A DNA stretch of 64,000 nt from an uncultured Pelagibacteraceae bacterium. GTDB taxonomy: Bacteria > Pseudomonadota > Alphaproteobacteria > Pelagibacterales > Pelagibacteraceae. The DNA is taken from assembly GCA_902569185.1 (NCBI GenBank), contig CACFTH010000001.1:109425-173424 (forward strand), given 5' to 3'. Position 1 is the first letter of the stretch; every line of letters begins with the position of its first letter. This document shows, piece by piece, positions 1-13,329 of the stretch. The notes beneath the pieces were generated by a model. That model saw only the letters and a list, made by a program, of their open reading frames with translations, had not been told where the DNA came from and made no database searches. Position numbers and translations under genes: made by a program.

Positions 1-1
1 A

Positions 2-493
2 GCAGTAGCCAGAATGGTTGGACATATAAGTTATTTATCTGAGAAAGGTATGCAAGAAAAGTTTGGTAGAAAACTTCAGGAAAAAGCAGACTACGAATTT
101 AGTTTTGATGCTGACTTTAAAGTTGAAAGCTATCTTAGACATCAAGGATTTGCTTTTGTAGAAAGATTCGATGCAAATTCAATTTTATATATTACCAGAG
201 CTATGGATTATTTTGATCTTTCAAGACAATTTAAAGGTGGATTAGTAGAGGCATTTAAAAATCAAAAAACAAAATTTCTGATTATATCTTTTTCATCTGA
301 TTGGCTTTATACAACAAAAGAAAATAAAGATACTGTAATCGCTCTAAACTCAGCTGGAGCTGATGTTTCTTTTGCTGAAATTAAAACAGATAAAGGACAC
401 GACTCCTTTTTGGTAAATGAACCTGAATTTCTTAAAACTTTAAAGGGTTTTATAGACTCAATGCATATTAAATTTAAAAATGAAAAAAAATGA
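2..493 (+). CDS. metX: Homoserine O-acetyltransferase, C-terminal part (cut by window edge)
   Basis: An open frame entering from the left edge encodes the last ~163 residues of an alpha/beta-hydrolase-fold homoserine acyltransferase, which makes O-acetyl- (or O-succinyl-) homoserine for methionine synthesis. The fragment opens with the family stretch ARMVGHISYLSE, and carries the late catalytic pair: Asp in SFSSDWLYT (~residue 100 of the fragment) and His in KGHDSFL (~residue 133). The nucleophilic Ser domain lies outside the window. An internal ATG at 14 is not the real start, because the conserved reading frame continues upstream of it. The stop overlaps the start of metW by 4 bases, the usual metX-metW pair. 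Acetyl versus succinyl specificity cannot be read here. Confidence 0.93.
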   Translation, partial: AVARMVGHISYLSEKGMQEKFGRKLQEKADYEFSFDADFKVESYLRHQGFAFVERFDANSILYITRAMDYFDLSRQFKGGLVEAFKNQKTKFLIISFSSDWLYTTKENKDTVIALNSAGADVSFAEIKTDKGHDSFLVNEPEFLKTLKGFIDSMHIKFKNEKK

Positions 494-1083
494 AAAAAGA
501 ATTTAGGGTAATAGCAGATTTACTGCCAAGAAATATTAGAGTGCTTGACGTTGGTTGTGGAGATGGATCTTTGATGAGTCACCTTATTAAAGAAAAAAGT
601 ATCGAGGCAAGAGGTTTAGAGATTGTAGAAGAAAATGTAAAAAAATGTATTTATAAAGGACTATCTGTTATCGAAGGTAATGCAGAAACTGAGTTGCACC
701 AATTTCCAACTAAGTCATTTGACTTCGTTATACTAAGTCAAACATTACAGGCATTTTATAATCCTGAAAAAGTTCTTAAAGACTTATTAAGAATTGGAAA
801 ATCTGTAATTATATCAATTCCAAACTTTGGTTATTGGAAAGTAAGAACTAGTTTACTTTTTTTTGGCAAGATGCCAGTAACAAAGACTTTACCAAATTCG
901 TGGTATAACACTCCTAATTTACATATGTGCACAATTAAAGATTTTTTCGATTTTTGTATCGAGAAAAAAATTAATATCAATAAAGTTGTAGGTGTGAACG
1001 AAGAAAATACTTCAGAAATAAAAAAAAGTAATCTTGAAATTAAAAACCTTTTTTCAAAGGTTGGAATTTTTTTATTAAAATAA
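490..1083 (+). CDS. metW: Methionine biosynthesis protein MetW (class I methyltransferase fold)
   Basis: 197 residues, the usual MetW length. The SAM-binding motif I, DVGCGDGSL, sits at residues 20-28, followed by the family's SQTLQAFYNPEKVL and IPNFGYWKVR stretches. MetW is genetically tied to MetX; established work places the pair together in homoserine acylation, although MetW's own chemistry is less settled. ATG overlaps the metX stop (ATGA-type), showing translational coupling, and its own stop directly abuts gloB. The protein is cytosolic, with no signal peptide or membrane segment. Assignment to MetW rather than a generic methyltransferase rests on both sequence motifs and the neighbour. 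Confidence 0.93.
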   Translation: MKKEFRVIADLLPRNIRVLDVGCGDGSLMSHLIKEKSIEARGLEIVEENVKKCIYKGLSVIEGNAETELHQFPTKSFDFVILSQTLQAFYNPEKVLKDLLRIGKSVIISIPNFGYWKVRTSLLFFGKMPVTKTLPNSWYNTPNLHMCTIKDFFDFCIEKKININKVVGVNEENTSEIKKSNLEIKNLFSKVGIFLLK

Positions 1084-1848
1084 ATGCTTAATATATCAAT
1101 TATAAAATGTTTAACTGATAATTACAGTTATTTATTAAAAGATGAAATCACAAATACAGTTGGTATTGTTGATCCATCAGAATTTACAACTGTAGACAAA
1201 GAGATCGAAAAAAAATATAAAAAATTAGATTTTATTATAAACACACATCACCATGATGATCATATTGGTGGTAATTTAGAATTAAAAGAAAAGTACAACT
1301 CAAAAATTGTATGTTCTTTTCATGACAAAGGAGTCATCAAAAATACAGACATAAATTTAAGGGATGGGGATAAATTTTCGTTTGGTAAAACTGATTTCCA
1401 AGTAATACATATACCAGGCCATACTCTTGGTCATGTAGCTTTTTATTCAAAAGGTGCCAAAGTTATATTCTCTGGTGATACCCTTTTTTCACTAGGATGT
1501 GGAAGAATTTTTGAGGGATCATTTGAACAAATGTTTAGCTCAATTGAAAAAATTAAAAATTTACCAACTGATACGTTGATTTACTGTGGGCATGAATACA
1601 CAGAAAAAAATGGGGAATTTGCTATTAGTATTGATGACCAGAATAAAATTTTAAAAGAAAGAATTAAAAATGTAGCTAGTAAAATTAAACAAGGTCTTCC
1701 CTCTATACCTGTAAGTTTAAAAGACGAATTAGATACTAATATTTTTTTGAGATGTGAAAATCAAAAAATTAAAAGTAAACTACAAATGGATAATGCCTCT
1801 AAATTAGAAGTTTTTACAAAATTAAGGAATTTAAAAGATCAATTCTAG
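1084..1848 (+). CDS. gloB: Hydroxyacylglutathione hydrolase (glyoxalase II)
   Basis: 254 residues, matching the glyoxalase II family. It hydrolyses S-lactoylglutathione to D-lactate and glutathione, the second step of methylglyoxal detoxification. The metallo-beta-lactamase metal ligands are all visible: THHHDDH at 54-60, His113 in IPGHTLGH, Asp132 in FSGDTLF and His170 in YCGHEYT. The C-terminal all-alpha substrate domain follows from ~175. ATG begins directly after the metW stop, so it is probably co-transcribed with metXW. The D-lactate produced could feed the FAD D-2-hydroxyacid dehydrogenase encoded at 49607-50980, but that link is inference. Confidence 0.92.
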   Translation: MLNISIIKCLTDNYSYLLKDEITNTVGIVDPSEFTTVDKEIEKKYKKLDFIINTHHHDDHIGGNLELKEKYNSKIVCSFHDKGVIKNTDINLRDGDKFSFGKTDFQVIHIPGHTLGHVAFYSKGAKVIFSGDTLFSLGCGRIFEGSFEQMFSSIEKIKNLPTDTLIYCGHEYTEKNGEFAISIDDQNKILKERIKNVASKIKQGLPSIPVSLKDELDTNIFLRCENQKIKSKLQMDNASKLEVFTKLRNLKDQF

Positions 1849-1859
1849 CACCATATATC

Positions 1860-1887
1860 TTGACTTGTTTAGTTACGAGGTTATATT
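1860..1887 (+). promoter_or_regulatory. Sigma-70-like promoter for rplU-rpmA
   Basis: TTGACT at 1860-1865 and TATATT at 1882-1887 are separated by 16 bases, a good housekeeping match. The pair lies in the only real gap (66 bases) between gloB and rplU, with rplU starting 27 bases after the -10 box. An AAGG ribosome-binding element lies just before the rplU ATG. The boxes are seen directly; promoter activity is inferred. Confidence 0.55.
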
Positions 1888-1914
1888 GCCATAAATTTTA
1901 ACAAGGTTTATTTT

Positions 1915-2340
1915 ATGTCTTTTGCAATTATAGAAACAGGTGGAAAACAGTATAAAGTCTCTGCGAGTAATATTCTTAAAGTTGAAAAACTTGATATTAA
2001 AAAAGGCAATAAAGTTGAGTTTAAGAAAGTTCTATTAGTTAACGATGACAAGACAGTTGAAATTGGTGATCCAACAGTAAGTGGTGCCATTGTTGAGGGT
2101 ATGTTGTTGGATAATATTAAGGACAGGAAAGTAATAGTTTTTAAAAAAAGACGAAGACAGAATTCTAGAAAACGTTACGGGCATAGGCAGCCCTTATCCA
2201 AGGTTCAGATTACTAAGATAATGTCTAAAAATGGTAAAGTTGTTGCTGAAATTAAAGAAAATCAAATTAAATTATCTTCTGGAAAAGAAGTAGAAAAGAA
2301 ATTATCTTCTAAAAAAGTTAAGAATGTTAAAAAAAAGTAA
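1915..2340 (+). CDS. rplU: 50S ribosomal protein L21 with basic C-terminal tail
   Basis: The first ~103 residues are a standard L21: MSFAIIETGGKQYKV at the N terminus and the signature FKKRRRQNSRKRYGHRQP near residues 76-93, which contacts 23S rRNA. The protein is 141 residues, so about 38 lysine-rich residues follow the normal end. Such tails also occur on S16 and L19 in this window. rpmA follows after 26 bases, the near-universal rplU-rpmA pair, and obgE comes next, giving a ribosome-assembly operon. Confidence 0.96.
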   Translation: MSFAIIETGGKQYKVSASNILKVEKLDIKKGNKVEFKKVLLVNDDKTVEIGDPTVSGAIVEGMLLDNIKDRKVIVFKKRRRQNSRKRYGHRQPLSKVQITKIMSKNGKVVAEIKENQIKLSSGKEVEKKLSSKKVKNVKKK

Positions 2341-2366
2341 AAAATAAAGAGAAAAAATAAAATACT

Positions 2367-2621
2367 ATGGCAACAAAAAAAGCAGGTGGATCATCCAAAA
2401 ACGGCCGAGATAGTGCAGGTCGTCGGTTAGGTGTAAAAAGATATGGCGATCAGATGGTACAACCTGGAAATATAATAGTTCGTCAAAGAGGTACTAAGAT
2501 ACACCCAGGATCAAATGTGGGTATGGGAAAAGATCATTCAATTTTTTCATTAATTAGTGGGAAAGTAAAATTTAAAAAGTCTAAATCTAACAGAACTCTT
2601 GTATCTGTATTCCCTAAATAA
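2367..2621 (+). CDS. rpmA: 50S ribosomal protein L27
   Basis: 84 residues, the family's normal length. The N terminus [16 protein letters not shown] is the flexible arm that reaches towards the peptidyl-transferase centre, followed by the signature [19 protein letters not shown]. There is no Firmicutes-type cleavable N-terminal extension. It lies between rplU and obgE with short gaps (26 and 29 bases), so the three are probably one transcription unit. Confidence 0.97.
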   Translation: MATKKAGGSSKNGRDSAGRRLGVKRYGDQMVQPGNIIVRQRGTKIHPGSNVGMGKDHSIFSLISGKVKFKKSKSNRTLVSVFPK

Positions 2622-2632
2622 ATTAAATTTAA

Positions 2633-4718
<2,086 letters not shown>

Positions 4719-4719
<1 letters not shown>

Positions 4720-5966
4720 TGAAAAATTATTTAAATAATATTGGAAAAAAATCTAAAAATGCTTTTAAAAATTTAGGTAGCGTAAGTCTAAAAAGAAGGA
4801 ATAAAATACTAGAGACTTATATAAAATCTTTAAAAAATAATAAAAATAAGATTATTAAAGAAAATTTAAAAGACATAAAACTTTGTAAGCGTAAAGAATT
4901 AATAGATAGACTAATCCTTGATAGTAAGAGAATTGAAAGTATAAGGAGTTCAATTTATGAAATAATAAGATTTAAAGATCCTTTAGGAAAAGTAATTGAA
5001 AAGTGGAAGAGACCAAATAACCTAATAATAAAGAAAGTTTCTGTTCCAATTGGTGTAATAGGAGTTATTTATGAAAGTAGACCAAATGTAACTAGTGACG
5101 TATCTTCTTTGTGTTTAAAATCTGGTAATGTTGCTATTTTGAGAGGTGGTTCTGAGTCGTTGAATTCAAATAAAATTCTAGCAAATCTTTTTAGAAACTC
5201 TCTTTCAAATAATTATGTTGATAAAAACTGTATACAATTTATCGATAAGAAAAATAGAAAAATTGTGGATTTTCTTTTATCGCAAATGTCAGATTATATT
5301 GATGTTATAGTTCCAAGAGGAGGTAAGAGCTTAGTTAAAAAAGTACAAAAAATCTCGAATGTAAACGTGATTGGACATTTGGAAGGAAATTGTCATGTAT
5401 ATGTTGATAAAGATGCTGATCTAAATATGGCAAAAAAAGTAGTTTTAAATTCAAAAATGCGAAGAACATCAATTTGTGGTGCGGCAGAAACTTTGTTGAT
5501 TCATGATAAATGTTTGAAGTCTCATTCACTTCCAATTATTAGAGAGTTAATCTTAAAAGGATGTGAAGTACTTGTAGATAAAAAAATAAACAAATATTTT
5601 AATAATAAACTTAGGTTAGCTAACGAGAGTGATTGGAGAACCGAGTATTTATCACCTAAAATATCTATAAAGAGCGTAAATGGAGTAAATGAAGCTATTA
5701 AACATATATTAAAATATGGAACAATGCATACCGATGCTATCATTACTCGAAATACAAAAACGGCAAATATATTTTTAAACGGAATAAATAGTTCAATAGC
5801 TGTCCATAATGCATCAACACAATTCGCAGATGGAGGTGAATTTGGATTTGGCGGAGAAATTGGTATTTCAACAAATAAGTTGCCGCCTAGAGGTCCTGTA
5901 GGCATAAATCAGCTTACTTCTTATAAATATATGGTCTTAGGAAAAGGTACTATAAGATCAATATAA
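4719..5966 (+). CDS. proA: Glutamate-5-semialdehyde dehydrogenase (gamma-glutamyl phosphate reductase)
   Basis: 415 residues, normal length for ProA, which reduces gamma-glutamyl phosphate to glutamate semialdehyde with NADPH. Family stretches include PIGVIGVIYESRPNVT, AILRGGSESLNSN, IVPRGGKSLV, and the catalytic-cysteine segment RRTSICGAAETLL, plus GEFGFGGEIGISTNKL near the C terminus. It overlaps proB by a single base and is followed by nadD after 2 bases. Together proB-proA supply the proline pathway up to spontaneous cyclisation; proC is not in the window. Confidence 0.96.
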
Positions 5967-5968
5967 TA

Positions 5969-6508
5969 ATGAAGAAAAAAAAAGTCGGAAAAAAAATTGG
6001 TATATTTGGAGGAAGCTTTGACCCGCCTCATAGGGGTCATGTTCAAATAGCAAAACTTTCTTTAAAAAAACTAAACTTGAACAGACTTTTTTGGGCAATT
6101 ACAAAAAGAAATCCACTTAAAAAGAGGCCCCTACTAACTCTTAATGATCGAATTTTACTTTCAAAAAAATTAGTAAGAAAAAACAAAAGAATTAAAATTA
6201 AGAGCTTTGATAAATATTTAAGGACTAGTAAAACAATTGAGTTGCTTAAATTTATAAGAAATAAACATAAGAATTCACAAATATATTTTATTATGGGCTC
6301 TGATAATATTATAAAATTACATAAATGGCATAATTGGAAAAATTTTCAAAAGTATTGTACGATTGTTGTGTTTCCACGAAGAGGATATTTAAATAATATG
6401 ATGATTTCCAAGGCTTATAGCTACATAAAAAAAGAAAAAATAATATTTTTAAAGTCAAAAATAGTAGATATTTCATCTTCCAATATTAGAAAAAATTATT
6501 TATTATAA
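5969..6508 (+). CDS. nadD: Nicotinate-nucleotide adenylyltransferase
   Basis: 179 residues of the nucleotidyltransferase alpha/beta-phosphodiesterase superfamily; transfers AMP to nicotinate mononucleotide in NAD synthesis. The N-terminal motif GGSFDPPHRGHVQ holds the catalytic (H/T)xGH element, and the C-terminal motif ISSSNIRK matches the family's SSTxIR signature. The middle MGSDNIIKLHKWHNW stretch is typical of NadD. Placement after proA and before rsfS is the alphaproteobacterial order. The extremely lysine-rich start (MKKKKVGKKIG) reflects local A-richness. Confidence 0.93.
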   Translation: MKKKKVGKKIGIFGGSFDPPHRGHVQIAKLSLKKLNLNRLFWAITKRNPLKKRPLLTLNDRILLSKKLVRKNKRIKIKSFDKYLRTSKTIELLKFIRNKHKNSQIYFIMGSDNIIKLHKWHNWKNFQKYCTIVVFPRRGYLNNMMISKAYSYIKKEKIIFLKSKIVDISSSNIRKNYLL

Positions 6509-6513
6509 TAATA

Positions 6514-6861
6514 GTGCAGATCCCTGAAATTAAAAAAATTGTAGAAAAAACTTTAAATCAAAATAAGGCTGTTAATATTGTGTCAATTAATTTGAAAGGT
6601 AAGACTTCCATAGCAGATTATATGGTAATTGCCTCGGGCACGTCATCCAGACATATTCAATCACTCTCAGAGATATTATTAAAAGAGTTACAAAAAAATG
6701 GAGTTTCTAAATGTAAAATGGAAGGTAGAACAAGCCATGACTGGAAACTAATTGATGCAATAGATATTATAATTCATATTTTTCATCCAGAAAAAAGAAA
6801 GTTTTATGACTTAGAAAAAATGTGGTCAGAACCAATAGCTAAGGATAGATTAAGTATATGA
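6514..6861 (+). CDS. rsfS: Ribosomal silencing factor RsfS
   Basis: 115 residues, typical of RsfS (YbeB/Iojap), which binds L14 and blocks 30S joining in starvation. Signature stretches DYMVIASGTSSRHIQSL and the C-terminal IIHIFHPEKRKFYDLEKMW are clear. The start is GTG at 6514, which fits the family N terminus; no upstream ATG in frame is available close by. The stop overlaps the ctpA ATG by 4 bases. In many alphaproteobacteria rlmH and an EnvC-like peptidase lie between rsfS and ctpA; here there is no room for either. Confidence 0.93.
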   Translation: MQIPEIKKIVEKTLNQNKAVNIVSINLKGKTSIADYMVIASGTSSRHIQSLSEILLKELQKNGVSKCKMEGRTSHDWKLIDAIDIIIHIFHPEKRKFYDLEKMWSEPIAKDRLSI

Positions 6862-7994
6862 AAAAAATATTATATAGTTTTATAATTACTCTGTTTTTTA
6901 CCTTAAATCTTTCAGCTAATACTAATAATGAGGAGCTTTACAAAAAAATAGATTTATTTGCCGAAGTTCTAGACAAAATTAAAAAAGAGTATGTTGATAA
7001 GGTGGACCAATCTGAGCTTATTGATGATGCTATTAATGGAGCTCTTCAATCTTTGGATCCGTATTCTGCCTACATGAACCCAGAATTTTTTGATAGTATG
7101 CAAACTGATACTAGAGGGGAATTTGGTGGTTTAGGTATTGAGGTTGGTATGGAAGCAGGAGTAGTAAAAGTAATATCTCCAATTGATGGAACACCTGCAT
7201 CTAAAGCAGGTATCAAAGCTGGCGATTACATTATAAAAATTAATGGTACACAAGTTCAGGGTAAGTCATTAATGGAAGCTGTAAAATTAATGAGAGGTCC
7301 GGTTGGATCGGAGATAGATTTAACTATAAGACGAAAAGGTAAAAAAAAAGCATTTATCAAAACTATTAAAAGAGAGATTATTGAGATAAAATCTGTTGAA
7401 GCAAAAATCATAAAAAATAAAATTGGTTATCTTAGATTGAAGGCGTTTAATGAGAACAGTAGTAAACAACTTATTAAAATAATCTCAGGTTTTGAAAAAA
7501 GTGAAAAGCCAGTTGGATACATTCTTGATTTAAGAAATAATCCTGGTGGTCTATTAACCCAAGCAATTCAGGTAACTGATTTTTTTCTTGACGAAGGTGA
7601 GATTTTATCTACACGTGGTAGGAAGGTAACAGAAAATAGAAGATTTTTTGCAAAAAAAGGTGATAAAGTAAATGGGAAGCCACTAATAGTTTTAATTAAC
7701 AACGGGTCTGCTTCTGCATCAGAAATAGTTGCTGGGGCACTTAAGGATCATAAAAGAGCAATTATATTAGGAAGTTCAACATATGGTAAAGGTTCTGTTC
7801 AATCAATTATTCCTCTAAATAATGGTGGCGGAATAAGAATAACGATTTCAAAATATTACTTGCCCTCTGGAAAATCTATCTCAGAGGTAGGGGTGAAACC
7901 AGATATTTTTATTGATGATGAGGCAGATGATTTTCAGATAGATACTAAATCTGATAGTCAACTAAATTACGCACTAAAACTTCTAACTACTTAA
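6858..7994 (+). CDS. ctpA: C-terminal processing peptidase, S41 family, periplasmic
   Basis: 378 residues. An N-terminal signal peptide (MKKILYSFIITLFFTLNLSA, cleavage probably after ~20) sends it to the periplasm. A PDZ domain follows (GLGIEVGMEAGVVKVISPIDG at ~90-110, then the KAGIKAGDYI segment), then the S41 protease core. The catalytic dyad is visible as Ser286 in NNGSASASE and Lys311 in STYGKGSV, 25 residues apart as in the family. Such proteases trim C termini of envelope proteins and peptidoglycan enzymes. It is translationally coupled to rsfS and abuts rppH. Confidence 0.94.
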   Translation: MKKILYSFIITLFFTLNLSANTNNEELYKKIDLFAEVLDKIKKEYVDKVDQSELIDDAINGALQSLDPYSAYMNPEFFDSMQTDTRGEFGGLGIEVGMEAGVVKVISPIDGTPASKAGIKAGDYIIKINGTQVQGKSLMEAVKLMRGPVGSEIDLTIRRKGKKKAFIKTIKREIIEIKSVEAKIIKNKIGYLRLKAFNENSSKQLIKIISGFEKSEKPVGYILDLRNNPGGLLTQAIQVTDFFLDEGEILSTRGRKVTENRRFFAKKGDKVNGKPLIVLINNGSASASEIVAGALKDHKRAIILGSSTYGKGSVQSIIPLNNGGGIRITISKYYLPSGKSISEVGVKPDIFIDDEADDFQIDTKSDSQLNYALKLLTT

Positions 7995-8465
7995 ATGACT
8001 GAAAAAATATTGCCGATGAGAAATGGTGTTGGGGCAATTGTTTTAAATAAAAATAACAAAGTTTTTGTTGGTAAAAGAATAGATAATCCAGGTAAATTTT
8101 GGCAAATGCCCCAGGGTGGTGTTGATGAAGGTGAAAAATATTTTGATGCGATGAAAAGGGAGCTTTTTGAGGAGACTGGTATTAAAAATTTTGAGTTGAT
8201 TGAAGAAATTGAAGATATGACAGAATATGAGTTGCCGGATTATCTACTAGGAAAAATTTGGAAAGGAAAATATAGAGGTCAGAGGCAAAAATGGTTTGTT
8301 ATAAGATTTTTAGGGCACGATAAAGATATAAACTTGAACACAAGTAAACCAGAGTTTATTGAGTGGAAATGGGCAAATATTGATGATCTTCCAAGTATAA
8401 TAGTAGATTTTAAAAAAAAACTTTACATGAAATTGGTTCCAAAAATTAAGTTAATTATTGGTTAA
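7995..8465 (+). CDS. rppH: RNA 5'-pyrophosphohydrolase (Nudix)
   Basis: 156 residues. A complete Nudix box GX5EX7REUXEEXGU spans residues 41-63 (GGVDEGEKYFDAMKRELFEE then TGI). The preceding MRNGVGAIVLN and PGKFWQMPQGG stretches are typical of RppH/IalA. The enzyme removes pyrophosphate from triphosphorylated mRNA 5' ends, starting decay; the same family also hydrolyses diadenosine polyphosphates. Directly abuts ctpA, and its last 11 bases overlap the convergent atpC stop region. The ctpA-rppH-atpC neighbourhood is conserved in alphaproteobacteria. Confidence 0.93.
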   Translation: MTEKILPMRNGVGAIVLNKNNKVFVGKRIDNPGKFWQMPQGGVDEGEKYFDAMKRELFEETGIKNFELIEEIEDMTEYELPDYLLGKIWKGKYRGQRQKWFVIRFLGHDKDINLNTSKPEFIEWKWANIDDLPSIIVDFKKKLYMKLVPKIKLIIG

Positions 8466-8844
8466 TTTTCAAAAGTGTGTCAATTTTATGTGACATGATA
8501 TATTTTGCTTTATCACTCAAATTGTCTTGGGTTAGCTGGCTTTTACTTTCTTCAATTATTTTAGATATATTTTGGTTTTTAAAATTTTCTAGAGATGTGA
8601 TCGTTGATGAAAGAATTATAAGAGTGTTATTTGAAAATTCTACCGTTCCTTCTTCAACAAAAAATTGATTTTGCTTACTGCCATCGACTTTTATTATACC
8701 CGGTCTTAAAAAAGTTATCAGTGGTATATGATCCACAAGAACAGTCATCTCACCTTCAAAAGATGGTATTGTTACTGAATTTACTTTTTCAGAAATTAAA
8801 ATGCTTTCTGGAGAAATTATATCAAGATTGAAATTTTTTTCCAT
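8455..8844 (-). CDS. atpC: F1 ATP synthase epsilon subunit
   Basis: 129 residues. The beta-sandwich N domain shows FNLDIISPESILISE and SFEGEMTVLVDHIPLITFLRPG, followed by a short helical C domain (residues ~90-129). Part of the central rotor stalk that couples proton flow to ATP synthesis. Last gene of atpHAGDC, one base away from atpD. Its 3' end overlaps the opposing rppH gene by 11 bases, so transcription from both sides must end within coding sequence or read through antisense. Confidence 0.94.
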   Translation of the reverse strand: MEKNFNLDIISPESILISEKVNSVTIPSFEGEMTVLVDHIPLITFLRPGIIKVDGSKQNQFFVEEGTVEFSNNTLIILSSTITSLENFKNQNISKIIEESKSQLTQDNLSDKAKYIMSHKIDTLLKINQ

Positions 8845-11145
<2,301 letters not shown>

Positions 11146-11146
<1 letters not shown>

Positions 11147-12687
11147 TATTTTTTTTCAAAATTAGATTTTTTATAGTTTGTTATAACTTCTATTAAAAGC
11201 TTTTCGGTATTCTCCTCAATCTTTCCAGTATTTTGAATTGACTCTAATATTTCAGGTTTTTCATTCTTAATTAAATCTAATAAACCTTTTTCAAATGATC
11301 GGATCTGATTATTTTCAATAGTATCTAAATAACCTTTTACACCGCAATAAACTGTTACAACCTGTTCAGCTACTGTCATTGGACTGTATTGATCCTGTTT
11401 TAATAACTCCGTAAGCTTTGAACCTCTGTTTAACAATTTTTGAGTTGATGCATCTAAATCGGATCCAAATTGAGCGAAAGCTGCCATCTCTCTATATTGA
11501 GCTAATTCTAATTTTATTGAACCTGCAACTTTTTTCATTGCTTTGGTTTGGGCTGCAGAACCAACTCTAGAAACAGACAAACCTACATTTACTGCAGGTC
11601 GTATACCTTGATTGAAAAGTTCGGTTTCTAAAAAGATCTGGCCATCAGTAATTGAAATAACATTCGTAGGAATATAAGCAGATACATCACCTGCCTGAGT
11701 TTCAATAATTGGTAAAGCAGTAAGTGAACCACCGCCATTATCATCATTAAGCTTTGCTGCACGTTCAAGTAATCTACTATGCAAATAAAATACATCACCA
11801 GGATATGCCTCTCTACCTGGCGGACGTCTTAATAAAAGTGACATTTGTCTGTAAGCAACAGCCTGTTTGGATAAATCATCATAAATTATTAAAGCATGCA
11901 TTCCATTATCCCGGAAAAATTCACCAAATGTGCATCCTGTGTACGGTGCTAAAAATTGTAATGGGGCAGGATCAGATGCTGTTGCTGATACAACAATTGT
12001 GTAATCCATTGCTCCTGCATCTTGTAAAGTTTTGACTATTTGAGCAACTGTTGATCTTTTTTGACCAATTGCAACGTAAATACAATAAAGTTTCTTTTTT
12101 TCATCATCTGACTCATTTATTTTTTTTTGGTTAATGATGGTGTCTACTGCAACTGCAGTTTTTCCGGTTTGTCTATCTCCAATTATTAATTCTCTTTGTC
12201 CTCTTCCTACTGGAATTAAGCTATCAATTGCTTTTAAACCTGTTTGCATAGGTTCACCGACAGACTTTCTTGGTATAATTCCTGGAGCCTTAACTTCAAC
12301 CCTTTTTCTTTTAGTATTTTTATCTAAATTTTCTTTACCATCAATTGGATTTCCTAATGCATCAACTACTCTGCCAAGCAACTCTTTGCCAACAGGTACA
12401 TCAACTATTGCTCCAGTTCTTTTAACTGTATCACCTTCTTTAATTGATTTATCATCTCCAAAAATAACAATACCAACATTGTCGTTTTCTAGATTAAGAG
12501 CCATACCTTTTGAATTATCCTGAAACACAACCATTTCACCAGCTTGAACATTGTCTAAGCCATAAACTCTAGCAATACCATCTCCTACGGAAAGAACTTT
12601 TCCAATTTCTGAAACTTCAGCTTTATCTCCTAAATTCTTTATTTGCTCTTTTAAAATTTTTGTTATTTCTGAAGGATTTATATCCAT
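11146..12687 (-). CDS. atpA: F1 ATP synthase alpha subunit
   Basis: 513 residues, standard. Walker A GDRQTGKT at 170-177, then [14 protein letters not shown] and [17 protein letters not shown], and the alpha/beta signature region [17 protein letters not shown]. Binds non-catalytic nucleotide in the F1 head. The first ~25 residues form the helix that meets the delta subunit. Abuts atpH directly. No frame disruption is seen. Confidence 0.98.
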
Positions 12688-13245
12688 TTAACTCTCCAAT
12701 AATACTTTTTTATAATTTGCTAATTTATTTTTGATAGAAGTATCAATCATAAGACTACCAATTTGTAAAACAACTCCTCCAATTAAACTTTCGTCTATCT
12801 CTGATTTAAGCTTTATAGTGCCTTTTACATTTTCAGAAATCTCTTTTTCAATTTCGGAAATAGTTTTATCATCTATCTGTCTTGATGAAAATAAACTTGC
12901 GCTTATTTCACCCTTTTTATGTGAGACTAGTTTTAAAAATTCTTCAATAATTTCGCTTACAAAAAATATTCTTTTTTTATTTATCAAAACAAAGAAAAAG
13001 TTTTTTATGATTTTATCAGCGTTCATTGCATTTAATATTTTCTCAAATACTTCTTTTTGACTTTGGTTTGTGTTAGTTGGGTTTTTTATATAGTTTTTTA
13101 AATTATTGTCTGAGTAATAAATTTTCAAAAAGTTGCTTAGACTTAAAACGTACTCATCAGTTTTATTTGCTTCACTGGAAAGTTCTAATAATGCCAAAGC
13201 ATATCTTTGTGATATTCCGCCAGAAAATGATTTATTGTTGCTCAA
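12688..13245 (-). CDS. atpH: F1 ATP synthase delta subunit (OSCP), TTG start
   Basis: 185 residues. N-terminal helical domain GISQRYALALLELSSEA is the family hallmark, and the C-terminal region contains DESLIGGVVLQIGSLMIDTS, the delta/OSCP signature. It links F1 to the peripheral stalk. The first codon is TTG (13245-13243) preceded by AGGAA five bases upstream; no in-frame ATG fits better. That AGGAA lies in the 3' arm of a predicted hairpin (13251-13297). First gene of the atp operon. Confidence 0.93.
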   Translation of the reverse strand: MSNNKSFSGGISQRYALALLELSSEANKTDEYVLSLSNFLKIYYSDNNLKNYIKNPTNTNQSQKEVFEKILNAMNADKIIKNFFFVLINKKRIFFVSEIIEEFLKLVSHKKGEISASLFSSRQIDDKTISEIEKEISENVKGTIKLKSEIDESLIGGVVLQIGSLMIDTSIKNKLANYKKVLLES

Positions 13246-13250
13246 AGTAG

Positions 13251-13297
13251 TTCCTATATGATTGTGTTAGAATTAATGAGATTTCGTATCATAGGAA
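13251..13297 (-). promoter_or_regulatory. Hairpin that would hide the atpH ribosome-binding site
   Basis: On the minus strand TTCCTATGAT (13297-13288) pairs with ATCATATAGGAA (13262-13251), apart from a 2-base bulge, around a 25-base loop. The 3' arm contains the AGGAA element five bases before the TTG start of atpH. Pairing is seen directly; control of translation is inferred. Confidence 0.4.
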
Positions 13298-13329
13298 ATT
13301 GCTCTGTTCAAGTGTGATTGAAACGCATA

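Noticed and set aside
8442..8469. Inverted repeat AAAATTAA/TTAATTTT as a bidirectional terminator between rppH and atpC
   Set aside because: Only A-T pairs, within coding sequence of both genes and without a U-run; equally likely by chance in AT-rich DNA.
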